A DNA stretch of 64,000 bases, taken from NCBI GenBank assembly GCA_938002655.1, contig CALLAC010000007.1, positions 119,129 to 183,128 on the forward strand. The letters are read 5' to 3'. Source of the stretch: an uncultured Cytophagales bacterium. GTDB lineage: Bacteria; Bacteroidota; Bacteroidia; Cytophagales; Thermonemataceae. Shown here one piece after another: positions 9,401 to 16,861 of the stretch. Numbering within the stretch: position 1 is the stretch's first letter; each line of letters begins with the position of its first letter. The notes under the pieces were generated by a model. That model was not told the DNA's origin and did no database searches. It saw only the letters and a program-made list of their open reading frames with translations. A program made the position numbers and the translations under genes.

Positions 9401-10579
9401 GTCAATCAGATAATCAGTAACAATTTGGGCAAGTTCGCCTGCATCATAGTTTTCAATAAATTCTACAATTCGCTGTACTATTTGTGCTTGCTCACTTACA
9501 CTTCCAATGAAAATATCTAAGAGCCACTCTTGCAAAGCAAATTGTGTGTTGTTACGAAAGGTTTGGTCAACGAGGCTATCTATTTTGCTTTTTTGTGTTT
9601 GAATGTAACTAATAAAACGCTGTAAAATATGCGGCAAGTGCTTTTGCAGAAAGTTTTCAAAGTTTTGCTCTAATGAAGGATTGATGAGTTCAAAAAGTGT
9701 AGTATGTTCGCTTTGCAAAGTTTCTATAATAAATTTAGCAAGCGTTTGGATAATGAGCTTGCCCTTGTGAGAGTTGAGAAACTGAGAAATTTGCTTCAAA
9801 AGCTCTGCTACTATACCATGAAACTGCTCGGCAGAAACAAGGCTGATGATTTTTTTTTGGGCAATGCTTTGTGAAAAAAGGCTGATAAAGTATTCTATTT
9901 CAGCATTTTGTAAAACTTTTTGTGAGAAAGGCAGTAGAATATTTTGGGGGGTTTGCAAAAGAAAACTATAATAACTATCGATAATCTTTTGCAAATTTGC
10001 AGAAATACGCCGAACAAATATTTCGCCAAAAATATCTTGCAGGCTATTTTCACTGATATTGTCAATGATGCGTTGCAAAGAGCTTTCCAAATCAATTTCC
10101 GAAGGTAGATGAGCAATTTTTTCACTGATACTCTGGCTGATATACTCAATTTGAGTAGTTGAAAGCAAATCTTTCATTTCTACAAATTGTAAGAAATTTC
10201 GTAAGTGGCTTTGCAGTTCGGATTGCACGATTTGGCAGAGTAGTTCACTCAAATTATCCCAAGTATTTTCGGCAAGGGGAATATCGGCAAAGCGAGTATT
10301 TTGCAGAAGTTGGCTCAAATGCTCGGTGTAAAAATCTTGAACGCTTTGCTCAATGGCAGTTTTGAAGGCAGGGCTATCAAATTCTTTGGCAAGGGTATGA
10401 TGATTGATAATTTCACGCTCTACGAGTTTGCTGATATTTTCTACAAATTGTTGATGTGTTTTCAGCACAATGCCGCCTAAGCCAAACTTTTTACGAAAAA
10501 GCATCTTAACTGCCAAGTCGTTGGTGGTATAACCTACCATAGCTCCCGAGGCTATATTGCCGAGTATTTCTCCGAGCAT
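6494..10579 (-). CDS. Giant tandem DUF445 membrane protein
   Basis: A 1361-residue protein, about three times the length of an ordinary DUF445 (YheB-like) protein. Residues 1-35 hold a hydrophobic helix followed by GYTTNDLAVKMLFRKK, the family's membrane-proximal motif. A second copy starts near residue 650 with a glycine-rich helix (INVLGAILGAGAGGLL) and GYGTNWLALRMIFRPYE near 690. A last helix (GFGFGVLFGLMM) lies at the extreme C-terminus. The long stretches between are Leu/Gln/Lys/Glu-rich and predicted helical, with repeated 'FLxxxLxxLLxxxL' patterns. This suggests two DUF445 units fused in tandem with expanded helical domains. The function is unknown; DUF445 proteins are envelope-associated. 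The ORF is intact on the strand opposite TDO, ending 5 nt from the TDO stop. The promoter at 10614-10644 is strong by sequence. Confidence 0.8.
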   Translation of the reverse strand: MLGEILGNIASGAMVGYTTNDLAVKMLFRKKFGLGGIVLKTHQQFVENISKLVEREIINHHTLAKEFDSPAFKTAIEQSVQDFYTEHLSQLLQNTRFADIPLAENTWDNLSELLCQIVQSELQSHLRNFLQFVEMKDLLSTTQIEYISQSISEKIAHLPSEIDLESSLQRIIDNISENSLQDIFGEIFVRRISANLQKIIDSYYSFLLQTPQNILLPFSQKVLQNAEIEYFISLFSQSIAQKKIISLVSAEQFHGIVAELLKQISQFLNSHKGKLIIQTLAKFIIETLQSEHTTLFELINPSLEQNFENFLQKHLPHILQRFISYIQTQKSKIDSLVDQTFRNNTQFALQEWLLDIFIGSVSEQAQIVQRIVEFIENYDAGELAQIVTDYLIDYLKKNTISQIIQKFDSQKAIDLLTDNLLKNFNEILSQIQPNQFDKYLERKIGDFLPSVQIENFLQKELQKLRESAWLYNLLQYFRFEKIFISKIQEQQEGFTKTALKSIFSETNFTQLAQWLATKAQNKLQEKEVKDKLQIFLQSSISKNLEKVQLQNLLSKAESKDLAEKLTGRLRKTLKNYWQTIRHESLQSYLPFLNADTTLHQKTAEYLQKTLLLELENLLKGRIEALVKQNLAPLPPERIRDMVENFMGREVAPINVLGAILGAGAGGLLSAMPALQNPYAANALNGLVYGITGYGTNWLALRMIFRPYEAKRIARLKVPFTPGIISKNKSRFAQNMGKFVQQSLLNRESIVNNFHGSRKLLRESLLQMIAQDNYALLQKTLTQNEKAISSYLQSQTDSFLDNQQETLWKFLEKQIQELLKQNLTNLDTSSLKNTLKMQVSSQKLLLQSEKVMADILGLGKKAPKHLADLLPVGTWAITEKLLDNFLKKNLERFSQPENTHLWLPGLQEYLWQEYQILVKRKISDILQKKPIEDLKASFSDFVRKQIRSEKIQEKVFQGFSKRLYAEIHPERKIGEVLGGKIIEFLKENAIRLVKNLIQKGLDWLNENKRELANEVYERAYKENRAAFIYKTVIRETVLELCQYGIPRFFREQMPEIVLTIEQEIAKIGQIPLSELNIRINEEALLRSISRFSNDENLGKTTGKVAEMFLEYSLLETPLLNFVKSEDILGLNNLSVHFGAEITLLQGHLKYLINEKPIFTQTIAHFITQNMQAFAESYSQHWISEDSTIIAQKIVSYVLQSRVFEEEKNRWIDEMFRLLKAEILENYVQTETLLDDLHRAFKKILQKPQVRDFLRKRVSTIIHQLLPQVLPNILPSSKEFLAFQILEAIFEALDDNLPQLLLSIDLHKVVVEEIEAMHPKEVEALFYSFASIYFRELINYGFGFGVLFGLMMDGLWKGLEKIF

Positions 10580-10582
10580 TGA

Positions 10583-10613
10583 TTGCTATGTTTTGAAATT
10601 TGGTGTATCTTTG
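10583..10613 (+). promoter_or_regulatory. Promoter of the lipoprotein/Reg_prop operon
   Basis: TTG at 10583-10585, a 20-nt spacer, then TATCTTTG at 10606-10613, a perfect Bacteroidota -33/-7 pair. Transcription would start near 10620, about 95 nt before the lipoprotein ATG. It abuts the minus-strand promoter of the DUF445 gene. Confidence 0.65.
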
Positions 10614-10644
10614 CAAAAATACCTTTTTGAAAAACAATTTCAAA
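10614..10644 (-). promoter_or_regulatory. Promoter of the DUF445 gene
   Basis: On the minus strand TTTG (10644-10641), a 19-nt spacer and TATTTTTG (10621-10614) form a perfect -33/-7 pair. Transcription would start near 10608, about 28 nt before the ATG at 10579. Its -7 element directly adjoins the plus-strand -7 element, so the two promoters must compete for polymerase. Confidence 0.65.
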
Positions 10645-10714
10645 TTTTACTTGCTTTTCCAAAGTAAATTTTGTTCTTTTGAAAAACTTATTGTCCGAAC
10701 CAAATCACAAAACT

Positions 10715-11098
10715 ATGTTGCACATTCGTTTACTGTTTCTGACTTTTTCAGTTTTTAGTTTATTTTCTTGTGTTTCTAATAAAAAATATGCGGCTCTTCA
10801 AAAAAGTTATGATATCAAAGAAACAGAACTCAAAGAAGCCCGAGCTACTATTGCCAGCCTCCAACAGCAAATCGATGAACTACAAATAGAAAAAAAATCT
10901 CTTACCCAAGACCTTCGCAAGCTCACATCTGCTTCTAAAAATATTAAAGATGAGCAAGTACTAGCTCTGGAAAAGAAAATTAAAGATTTAGAAGCCAAGA
11001 TTGCTTTTTTAGAAAAAAATCAGAAAAGCAATAACACACCAAACACTAATACTAAAACTGATACCAAAAGCAAGAAAAACAGCAAAAATGCTTACTAG
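10715..11098 (+). CDS. Coiled-coil lipoprotein
   Basis: A 127-residue protein from the ATG at 10715, with a lipoprotein signal peptide ending FSVFSLFSC (lipid Cys near residue 19). Residues about 25-105 form an uninterrupted coiled coil rich in Glu, Lys and Leu (LQKSYDIKETELKEARAT and onward), followed by an Asn/Thr/Lys/Ser-rich tail. The layout resembles Lpp-like or periplasmic spacer lipoproteins, but I do not recognise the family. An in-frame TTG at 10679 would extend it and spoil the signal peptide. It ends 11 nt before the beta-propeller sensor gene and is probably cotranscribed with it. Confidence 0.75.
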   Translation: MLHIRLLFLTFSVFSLFSCVSNKKYAALQKSYDIKETELKEARATIASLQQQIDELQIEKKSLTQDLRKLTSASKNIKDEQVLALEKKIKDLEAKIAFLEKNQKSNNTPNTNTKTDTKSKKNSKNAY

Positions 11099-11109
11099 TA
11101 GCTTTTCTA

Positions 11110-13692
11110 ATGATGAGGTACCTGTCATTCTGGATTTGGATTTTTGCTTTGCCTCTTATGGCACAAATGTATCCATTTCGGCATTATGGCTTAATTGAAG
11201 GGCTACCCGAAGAAAATGTAAATTATATTACCGAAGACCATAATTCCTTTATTTGGATTGCTACGCAAGGTGGTGTGTGTAAATTTGATGGAAGAAAGTT
11301 CTACAAATATTCTACTACGCAAGGATTGCTCAACAATCTTGTCAAATATGTTATTGAAGATAAAAATTATCATATTTGGGTTGCCACTCGGCAGGGCATT
11401 GCAAGGCTTATCGGCGAGCGTTTTGAAGTTTTTACAGAAAAAGACGGATTAGTGGATGATGATGTCAATTTTATTTTGGAAGATAAAAATGGTAATATTT
11501 GGTGTGCCACCAACGAAGGTTTGAGCAAGTATGATGGCAAACGCTTTACCAACTTTACTACCTTTCAAGGATTACCCCACAACACTATTTATTCCCTCTA
11601 CTTTGACCACCGCAATATTCTCTGGATAGGAACAGACAACGGACTGGCAAGCTACGATGGTAAAAAAATTAGAGTTTACAATATACAAGACGGCATTCTT
11701 AGCACTGCTATTCACTGCATTTTTCAAGACAAAAAACTGAACCTTTGGTTTGGAACACCGCTAGGAGCTTACAAGTTGGATAATATTTCAGGCGAATTCC
11801 AGTTTTTTGGAGAACTCAAAGGCATCAAAGGAGAAATTTCAGCAGGGCTCTGCGATAAGGAAGGAAAAGTCTGGCTCGTATCCGATGAAGGGGCTTTTGT
11901 TTTGCAAGACGGCTTTTTATTAGAACACCTTACTACCCAAAACGGACTTTCAAGCAATAATCTCAATTGTATTTGGCAAGATAAAAATCTCAATTTCTGG
12001 TTTGGAAGCAATAAAGGTATTTCTAAAATCAGTAGTAAGCGTTTCATCACGTTCAATGAACCACTCGTTTACGACAAGCCTATTCGGGCTTTTGCCGAAG
12101 ATGATAAGCAACTTATCTGGATTGGTACCAACGAGTATCTGCTTACCTATGATCTTAAAAGCAAAAAGTTTTCTGAAAAAAAATCCCTCAATGTGCGTTC
12201 CTTGCTTTGGGATAAAGATAAAAAAAACCTTTGGATTGGCTCGGTAGGAGAAGGCCTTTGGCTGTATGACGGCACTCGCTACAAAAATTTTACTATCGCT
12301 GATGGCTTACGAGATAATACCATTTACTGCCTTGTAGAAGATGAGCAAAACCGCCTTTGGGCAGGTACTGATAAAGGGCTAGCTCGTATTGAAAAAGATG
12401 GGAAAATCACTATTTTCTCCGAAAATCAAGGACTTGCCGATAACTATGTTCGCTGTGCCCTAAACGATGGTAAAGGAAATCTGTGGTTTGGTACTTACAA
12501 AGGGTTGAGCCGCTTTCGCAATGGTGTTTTTACGAATTTTTCAACTAAAAATGGATTAGCCAATAACATTATCCTTTCCATAGCCCAAGATGTCCGAGGT
12601 GTTCTATGGTTAGCTACTGAAAATGGACTCTGCCAAATGAAGCCCAATGCTACCCCCAAAGATACCAACTGCTTTATATGCTACACCGAAAAAGACGGCT
12701 TCGCTTCTCAAAACCTATGGAGCGTGGTAGTAGATAGCGAAGGTAATATCTGGGCAGGACATCGAAACGGCATAGATAGGTTTAATCCCAAGACAAAAAA
12801 GGTGAAAAATTATAGCTACATTGATGGCTTATCGCTTATGCAAACCTTTCCAAATGCTCTTTTCAAAGACTCTCGTCAAAATCTATGGATTGGTACTTTC
12901 AATGGAATATTAAAATATCTACCTTATGAAGATATACCTAGCAAAAATCCGCCTACTCTTCATCTGATTGATGTCAGGCTCTTTAATCGAAAAACTGATT
13001 GGAGTAAATATACCAATCTTTTAGATCCCGACTTTGCTATTCCTTTGAGTGAAGTTTCTAATGGTATTGCCGTAGAACTTGCCCATGATGAAAATAGCCT
13101 TACTTTTGAGTTTGTTGGAGTACATTTCACTGTACCTGAAAGAATTAAATACCAATACAAACTAGAAGGCTTTGATAAAGAATGGTCGGAAAAAAACGAG
13201 ACAAATACAGCAACTTATACGAATTTGCCACCAGGGGTTTACACATTTTATGTACGTTCTTTTAATAGCGATGATGAAATGAACCCACAACCTTTGATGT
13301 TTAAATTCAGAATAGATTTGCCCTACTGGGAAAAATGGTGGTTTTATCTCGTACAAGTTTCATTTTTTCTGACTTTGGTAGTAATTTCGGTGTATTTAGG
13401 GCTTACTCGCAAAAATTCACGCTACACTATTATTTTAGCTTTTACTACTATGCTGATGCTCTTTGAATTTGTGAGTGTGTATATTGAAAATTTTGTAGAA
13501 AGCTACACAGGCAATATTCCTATTTTTAAGGTAATTGCCAATGTGGTTTTGGCGTCGCTCATTGCTCCTTTTGAAAAAGCTCTGAAAAACTATCTATTTC
13601 CATCTAAACCTGCAATTAAAATGCCCGAAGACCCCCCTCGCTTCAATAGAATTGAATATGAAATCGGTAACCCCGAAGATGACTTGGTATAA
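11110..13692 (+). CDS. Reg_prop/Y_Y_Y sensor protein without a kinase domain
   Basis: An 860-residue protein with a signal peptide (about 1-19, ending PLMAQ). About a dozen or more two-component-regulator-propeller repeats follow (motifs like DKNGNIWCATNEGLSKYDGK and DHRNILWIGTDNGLASYDGK, residues about 25-610), building two beta-propellers. A Y_Y_Y domain lies at about 655-735 and a membrane helix begins at about 743 (EKWWFYLVQVSFFLTLVVI). Relatives normally continue with a histidine kinase or DNA-binding domain. Here the chain carries instead two or three more hydrophobic segments (to about 830) and a 30-residue acidic/Pro-rich tail, so the cytoplasmic output must come from a partner protein. 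The upstream lipoprotein is the only candidate cotranscribed gene. ATG 11110 or the next codon may be the start. Confidence 0.88.
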   Translation: MMRYLSFWIWIFALPLMAQMYPFRHYGLIEGLPEENVNYITEDHNSFIWIATQGGVCKFDGRKFYKYSTTQGLLNNLVKYVIEDKNYHIWVATRQGIARLIGERFEVFTEKDGLVDDDVNFILEDKNGNIWCATNEGLSKYDGKRFTNFTTFQGLPHNTIYSLYFDHRNILWIGTDNGLASYDGKKIRVYNIQDGILSTAIHCIFQDKKLNLWFGTPLGAYKLDNISGEFQFFGELKGIKGEISAGLCDKEGKVWLVSDEGAFVLQDGFLLEHLTTQNGLSSNNLNCIWQDKNLNFWFGSNKGISKISSKRFITFNEPLVYDKPIRAFAEDDKQLIWIGTNEYLLTYDLKSKKFSEKKSLNVRSLLWDKDKKNLWIGSVGEGLWLYDGTRYKNFTIADGLRDNTIYCLVEDEQNRLWAGTDKGLARIEKDGKITIFSENQGLADNYVRCALNDGKGNLWFGTYKGLSRFRNGVFTNFSTKNGLANNIILSIAQDVRGVLWLATENGLCQMKPNATPKDTNCFICYTEKDGFASQNLWSVVVDSEGNIWAGHRNGIDRFNPKTKKVKNYSYIDGLSLMQTFPNALFKDSRQNLWIGTFNGILKYLPYEDIPSKNPPTLHLIDVRLFNRKTDWSKYTNLLDPDFAIPLSEVSNGIAVELAHDENSLTFEFVGVHFTVPERIKYQYKLEGFDKEWSEKNETNTATYTNLPPGVYTFYVRSFNSDDEMNPQPLMFKFRIDLPYWEKWWFYLVQVSFFLTLVVISVYLGLTRKNSRYTIILAFTTMLMLFEFVSVYIENFVESYTGNIPIFKVIANVVLASLIAPFEKALKNYLFPSKPAIKMPEDPPRFNRIEYEIGNPEDDLV

Positions 13693-13693
13693 T

Positions 13694-13725
13694 AAAGCGA
13701 ACATACCCGACTGATAGTTCGCTTT
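13694..13725. terminator. Hairpin between convergent genes
   Basis: AAAGCGAAC (13694-13702) and GTTCGCTTT (13717-13725) form a perfect 9-bp stem with a 14-nt loop between the sensor gene and the convergent epimerase gene. No U tract follows on either strand, so it is a probable 3'-end structure and a weaker terminator call. Confidence 0.4.
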
Positions 13726-13742
13726 GCTAAAAATAAAACCTC

Positions 13743-14717
13743 TTACACTGCTACCTTCTTTTTGGCTTGTACTTGTTCGTTTATCCACGCATAGGTTTTT
13801 TCAAGACCTTGGCGGAGCGTCATTGTGTAATCCCAGCCTAATTTTTCGCGTATCAATTTATTATCAGAATTTCTGCCTCTAACCCCCACAGGACCTGATA
13901 CGTTTTTGATAGTAAGTTTTTTACCTGCAATATCCATAACAAGTTCTGCCAAACCGTTGATACTAATCATTTCTTCCGAGCCAATATTGACAGGTCCGGT
14001 GAAATCAGATTCCATAAGCCTGCGAACAGCTTCAATACACTCATCGATATAAAGGAAAGAACGCGTTTGCTTGCCATCGCCCCATATTTCGATAAAACCT
14101 CCTTCTTCGGCTTCGGCTACTTTACGGCATATAGCGGCGGGTGCTTTCTCTTTGCCTCCTTGCCAAGTACCTTCGGGTCCGAAGATATTATGAAAACGAG
14201 CTATACGCACTTGCAAACCATAATTGCGGTAATAAGCCAGAAACAAACGCTCGCTGAAAAGTTTTTCCCATCCGTATTCGCTATCAGGAGCGGCAGGATA
14301 AGCAGAATCTTCTGAGCATTTCGGATTATTAGGATCTTCTTGGTTGTAGGCAGGATATATACAAGCCGAGGAGGAATAAAACACCTTTTTTATACCCATT
14401 TTTACAGCCAAATCAGCAATATTTAAGTTGATAGTAGCCGAATTGTGCATTACGTTGGCATCGTTTTCTCCTGTAAAAATATAGCCTGCTCCTCCCATAT
14501 CTGCGGCAAGTTGATAGACCTCGTCGATATCTTTCAAAGCCTCTTTGCATACCTGCACATCACGCAAATCGCCTATTATAAATTCATCGGCAGGTAGCTG
14601 AATGTACTCGTGATGCTTCAAATCTACACCACGTACCCAAAAACCTTCTTGTTTCAATCTTTTTACTAGATGACCCCCAATAAAGCCACCTGCACCACAA
14701 ACTAAAACTTTTTTCAT
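13743..14717 (-). CDS. GDP-mannose 3,5-epimerase-like NAD-dependent epimerase
   Basis: A 324-residue short-chain dehydrogenase-type sugar-nucleotide epimerase. The NAD-binding Rossmann motif GAGGFIG is at 8-14 and the catalytic Tyr-x3-Lys is Y148-x3-K152 (YGWEK). The match to plant GDP-D-mannose 3',5'-epimerase is close: SSSACIYP, RFHNIFGPEGTWQGGKEKAP, WGDGKQTRSFLYIDEC and GVRGRNSDN are all family hallmarks. The plant acid/base residues Cys145 and Lys217 fall on C119 and K191, and Ser143, Tyr174 and Lys178 on S117, Y148 and K152, all with the same offset of 26. It probably makes GDP-L-galactose or a related 3- or 5-epimer for surface glycans. The ATG overlaps the stop of the WecG-like gene by 4 nt (ATGA), so the two are translationally coupled. 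Confidence 0.85.
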   Translation of the reverse strand: MKKVLVCGAGGFIGGHLVKRLKQEGFWVRGVDLKHHEYIQLPADEFIIGDLRDVQVCKEALKDIDEVYQLAADMGGAGYIFTGENDANVMHNSATINLNIADLAVKMGIKKVFYSSSACIYPAYNQEDPNNPKCSEDSAYPAAPDSEYGWEKLFSERLFLAYYRNYGLQVRIARFHNIFGPEGTWQGGKEKAPAAICRKVAEAEEGGFIEIWGDGKQTRSFLYIDECIEAVRRLMESDFTGPVNIGSEEMISINGLAELVMDIAGKKLTIKNVSGPVGVRGRNSDNKLIREKLGWDYTMTLRQGLEKTYAWINEQVQAKKKVAV

Positions 14718-15475
14718 ACTTTTCGTAGTTTAAGAAGTTCTAAAAAATTCAAATAGATAAATTTTGGTACAACATGCAAATAACGTTTGTACAAACGCTT
14801 GGGCTCCATCATCAAGCGAAAAAACCATTCCATACCTATGTTTTGAACCCAACGAGGAGCTCGTTTCACCCTGTCGGTATGAAAGTCAAAAGCTGCACCA
14901 ACAGTAATTATAAATTGACATTGTATGAATTTAGACAACTTCATGGCAAAAACTTCTTGTTTGGGTGTACTCAAACCTACCCATACAATATCTGTCTGAC
15001 TTTCCTGAATTTTTTGCCCTAATTCTTTCATTTCCGTATCTGTCATCTCTCGGAAAGGTGGGCAGTAAGTTCCAACTATGTTATAATTACCAAATTTTTT
15101 GCCACATTTTTCTTTCAATTCCTCTGCAACTCCTTCTTTCCCACCACAAAGAAAATGTTTGATGGTTGTAGTAGCAGTTTTTTTCATTGTTTCGGCAAAA
15201 AAGCCTGGTCCATAACATCTCTGCATTTGTTTAGCTCCTTTCCACCTGCCTATCCATACGCTGGGCATTCCATCAGGCAAGTTCCAATAAAAATCTTGCA
15301 AAATTCTTGCAAAACTTTCATTTTCTTGGGCATACACCAAACCGTGAGCCCCTGTAGCACTAACCAAACGATTTTGGGGAGGTTCTTCTTTACAAATTCG
15401 TATCAATTCGGCTACTGCATTAGGTATGTTTTGGTTGTAAAGTGGTATGCCTAAAACTTTAACAGTCTTTTCCAC
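14714..15475 (-). CDS. WecG/TagA/CpsF family glycosyltransferase
   Basis: A 253-residue glycosyltransferase (GT26) that would add a sugar, such as N-acetylmannosamine or its uronate, to a lipid-linked intermediate in polysaccharide assembly. Family motifs seen include [19 protein letters not shown] (with the catalytic-type Asp), GPGFF, [11 protein letters not shown] and the C-terminal [36 protein letters not shown] block. There is no ATG: I chose the GTG at 15475, which gives a normal family N-terminus ([16 protein letters not shown]) and length. The open frame reaches back to a GTG at 15589 inside the divergent gene. The gene is coupled to the epimerase downstream by a 4-nt overlap and divergent from an O-antigen ligase-like gene, which places it in surface polysaccharide synthesis. 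Confidence 0.85.
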   Translation of the reverse strand: [253 protein letters not shown]

Positions 15476-15503
15476 TTGTTTTTTTTGCAAATTTATATCT
15501 TTG
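15476..15503 (+). promoter_or_regulatory. Promoter of the O-antigen ligase-like gene
   Basis: TTG at 15476-15478, a 17-nt spacer and TATCTTTG at 15496-15503. Transcription would start near 15510, about 11 nt before the ATG at 15521. The -33 element adjoins the GTG start of the divergent glycosyltransferase gene. That gene may use the minus-strand TAACTTTG at 15555-15548, inside the ligase coding region. Confidence 0.6.
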
Positions 15504-15520
15504 ACCGCAAAAAAACAAAA

Positions 15521-16861
15521 ATGGTTGCAAGTCTGAAAAGTAAAATTCAAAGTTATTTTACTCAAACGCCAATCCAGGTAGCTATCCACGAAATTTTGGT
15601 AAGTTTATTTCTGCTTACACTGCCTTTTTATGTTCCTGCTCCACGTAATATTGCTTGGGTAATCATAGGGGCTAATGCCATAGTTGCACTCTTGCTACAC
15701 CAAAATTACAGAAAAAATTTATGGAAATACCAAAAGCTATTTTTTCTGCTTTCTTTTTTTCTGCTATTGCATTTTATAGGAATGTTTTACACCGAAAATA
15801 CTGAATGGGGCTGGTTTCTAATAGGTTTGCTTGTTCCTTTGTGGTCTTTGCCTCTTTCAATGCAGGTTTTCCCTACCTCAAAAATCACTCTACAAAATTA
15901 TTTACGACTTTTTGTGCTAGGGGTAGCGATTTTTGCTCTTTTGTGCTACATAAGGGCTTTTTACAGGGTTTTTCAGGATTGGCACAAGCCGCATTTCGAA
16001 TGGACAAATTATTTGTACTATCAAAATTTTACTGCTTTTCATGCCGAACCTACCTATTTTGCAATCCTTATTTGCTTTGCTAGCTTCTTTTTGCTTATAG
16101 ACTTCTTTTTTCCTCAATATCTTTCAATGTTTTCTGCAAGTACAAAAAAAATTATGCTTCTCGGCTTTTTTTTGCTTACAATATTTCTGGTTGCGGCTCG
16201 TATGCAAATTGGTATTTTTATGCTCGGATTTGCAGTATTTTTTTTAGAATATTTCCGAAAACAAAATAAAGTTTGGAAAGGGTTGTTATGGGGAATTGCC
16301 ATCATTGGTATTTTGATAGGGGTTATTTTGCTTACTCCTTATACTCGCCATCGTTTCAGTTTTCTTTGGAATACTCAGGAAAGAATTGTTTTGGATAAAA
16401 TCCAAGACCATTCTTTGGGCAGAAATTGGGACGGAGTGAGTCTGCGTTTTGCTCAATGGACTTGTGCCAAAGAGCTTATTCGGCGAAACTGGCTTACTGG
16501 CGTAGGTACGGGCGATGGACAAGACGAACTCCAAAAAATTTATGATGAGTACAAGTTTTATTTTGCCTCTCGATATAATCGCTACAATGCTCACAATCAG
16601 TTTTTTGAAACTTGGATAGCCTTGGGAATAATAGGATTGCTCGCTTGGCTGGCTTTGTTTTTTTTACCTGTACCTTCTTTGTGGAAAGAAAAAAATTATT
16701 TGGGTTTAGGTATACTTTTGATTTTATTTCTTTCGGCTTTTACAGAATCGTATCTACAAAGAAACTTGGGAACTATTATTGGGGGAATATTTTATGGAAT
16801 AGCCCTGCTCAAACCTTCTGATGAGCATGATTTGAGCAGGCAAAATAGTTCTTACCAATAA
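15521..16861 (+). CDS. O-antigen ligase/polymerase-like membrane protein (Wzy_C)
   Basis: A 446-residue inner-membrane protein with about 10-12 hydrophobic helices. The large periplasmic loop (about residues 290-370) holds the Arg-, Asp- and Gly-rich stretch with NWLTGVGTGDGQDEL and ends in the family motif YNAHNQFFETWIALGIIGLL, which is the WaaL/Wzy_C signature. Such proteins join or polymerise undecaprenyl-linked oligosaccharides on the periplasmic side. The ATG at 15521 follows a perfect promoter by 18 nt; the in-frame TTG at 15476 lies upstream of the transcription start and is rejected. The 3' end overlaps the convergent CoA-transferase gene by 10 nt. Confidence 0.82.
   Translation: MVASLKSKIQSYFTQTPIQVAIHEILVSLFLLTLPFYVPAPRNIAWVIIGANAIVALLLHQNYRKNLWKYQKLFFLLSFFLLLHFIGMFYTENTEWGWFLIGLLVPLWSLPLSMQVFPTSKITLQNYLRLFVLGVAIFALLCYIRAFYRVFQDWHKPHFEWTNYLYYQNFTAFHAEPTYFAILICFASFFLLIDFFFPQYLSMFSASTKKIMLLGFFLLTIFLVAARMQIGIFMLGFAVFFLEYFRKQNKVWKGLLWGIAIIGILIGVILLTPYTRHRFSFLWNTQERIVLDKIQDHSLGRNWDGVSLRFAQWTCAKELIRRNWLTGVGTGDGQDELQKIYDEYKFYFASRYNRYNAHNQFFETWIALGIIGLLAWLALFFLPVPSLWKEKNYLGLGILLILFLSAFTESYLQRNLGTIIGGIFYGIALLKPSDEHDLSRQNSSYQ

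Noticed and set aside
9107..9520. Open frame of 137 codons on the plus strand inside the DUF445 gene
   Set aside because: Composition is the reverse-strand shadow of a Leu/Gln/Lys-rich gene; no domain, no promoter, and the minus-strand frame is clearly real.
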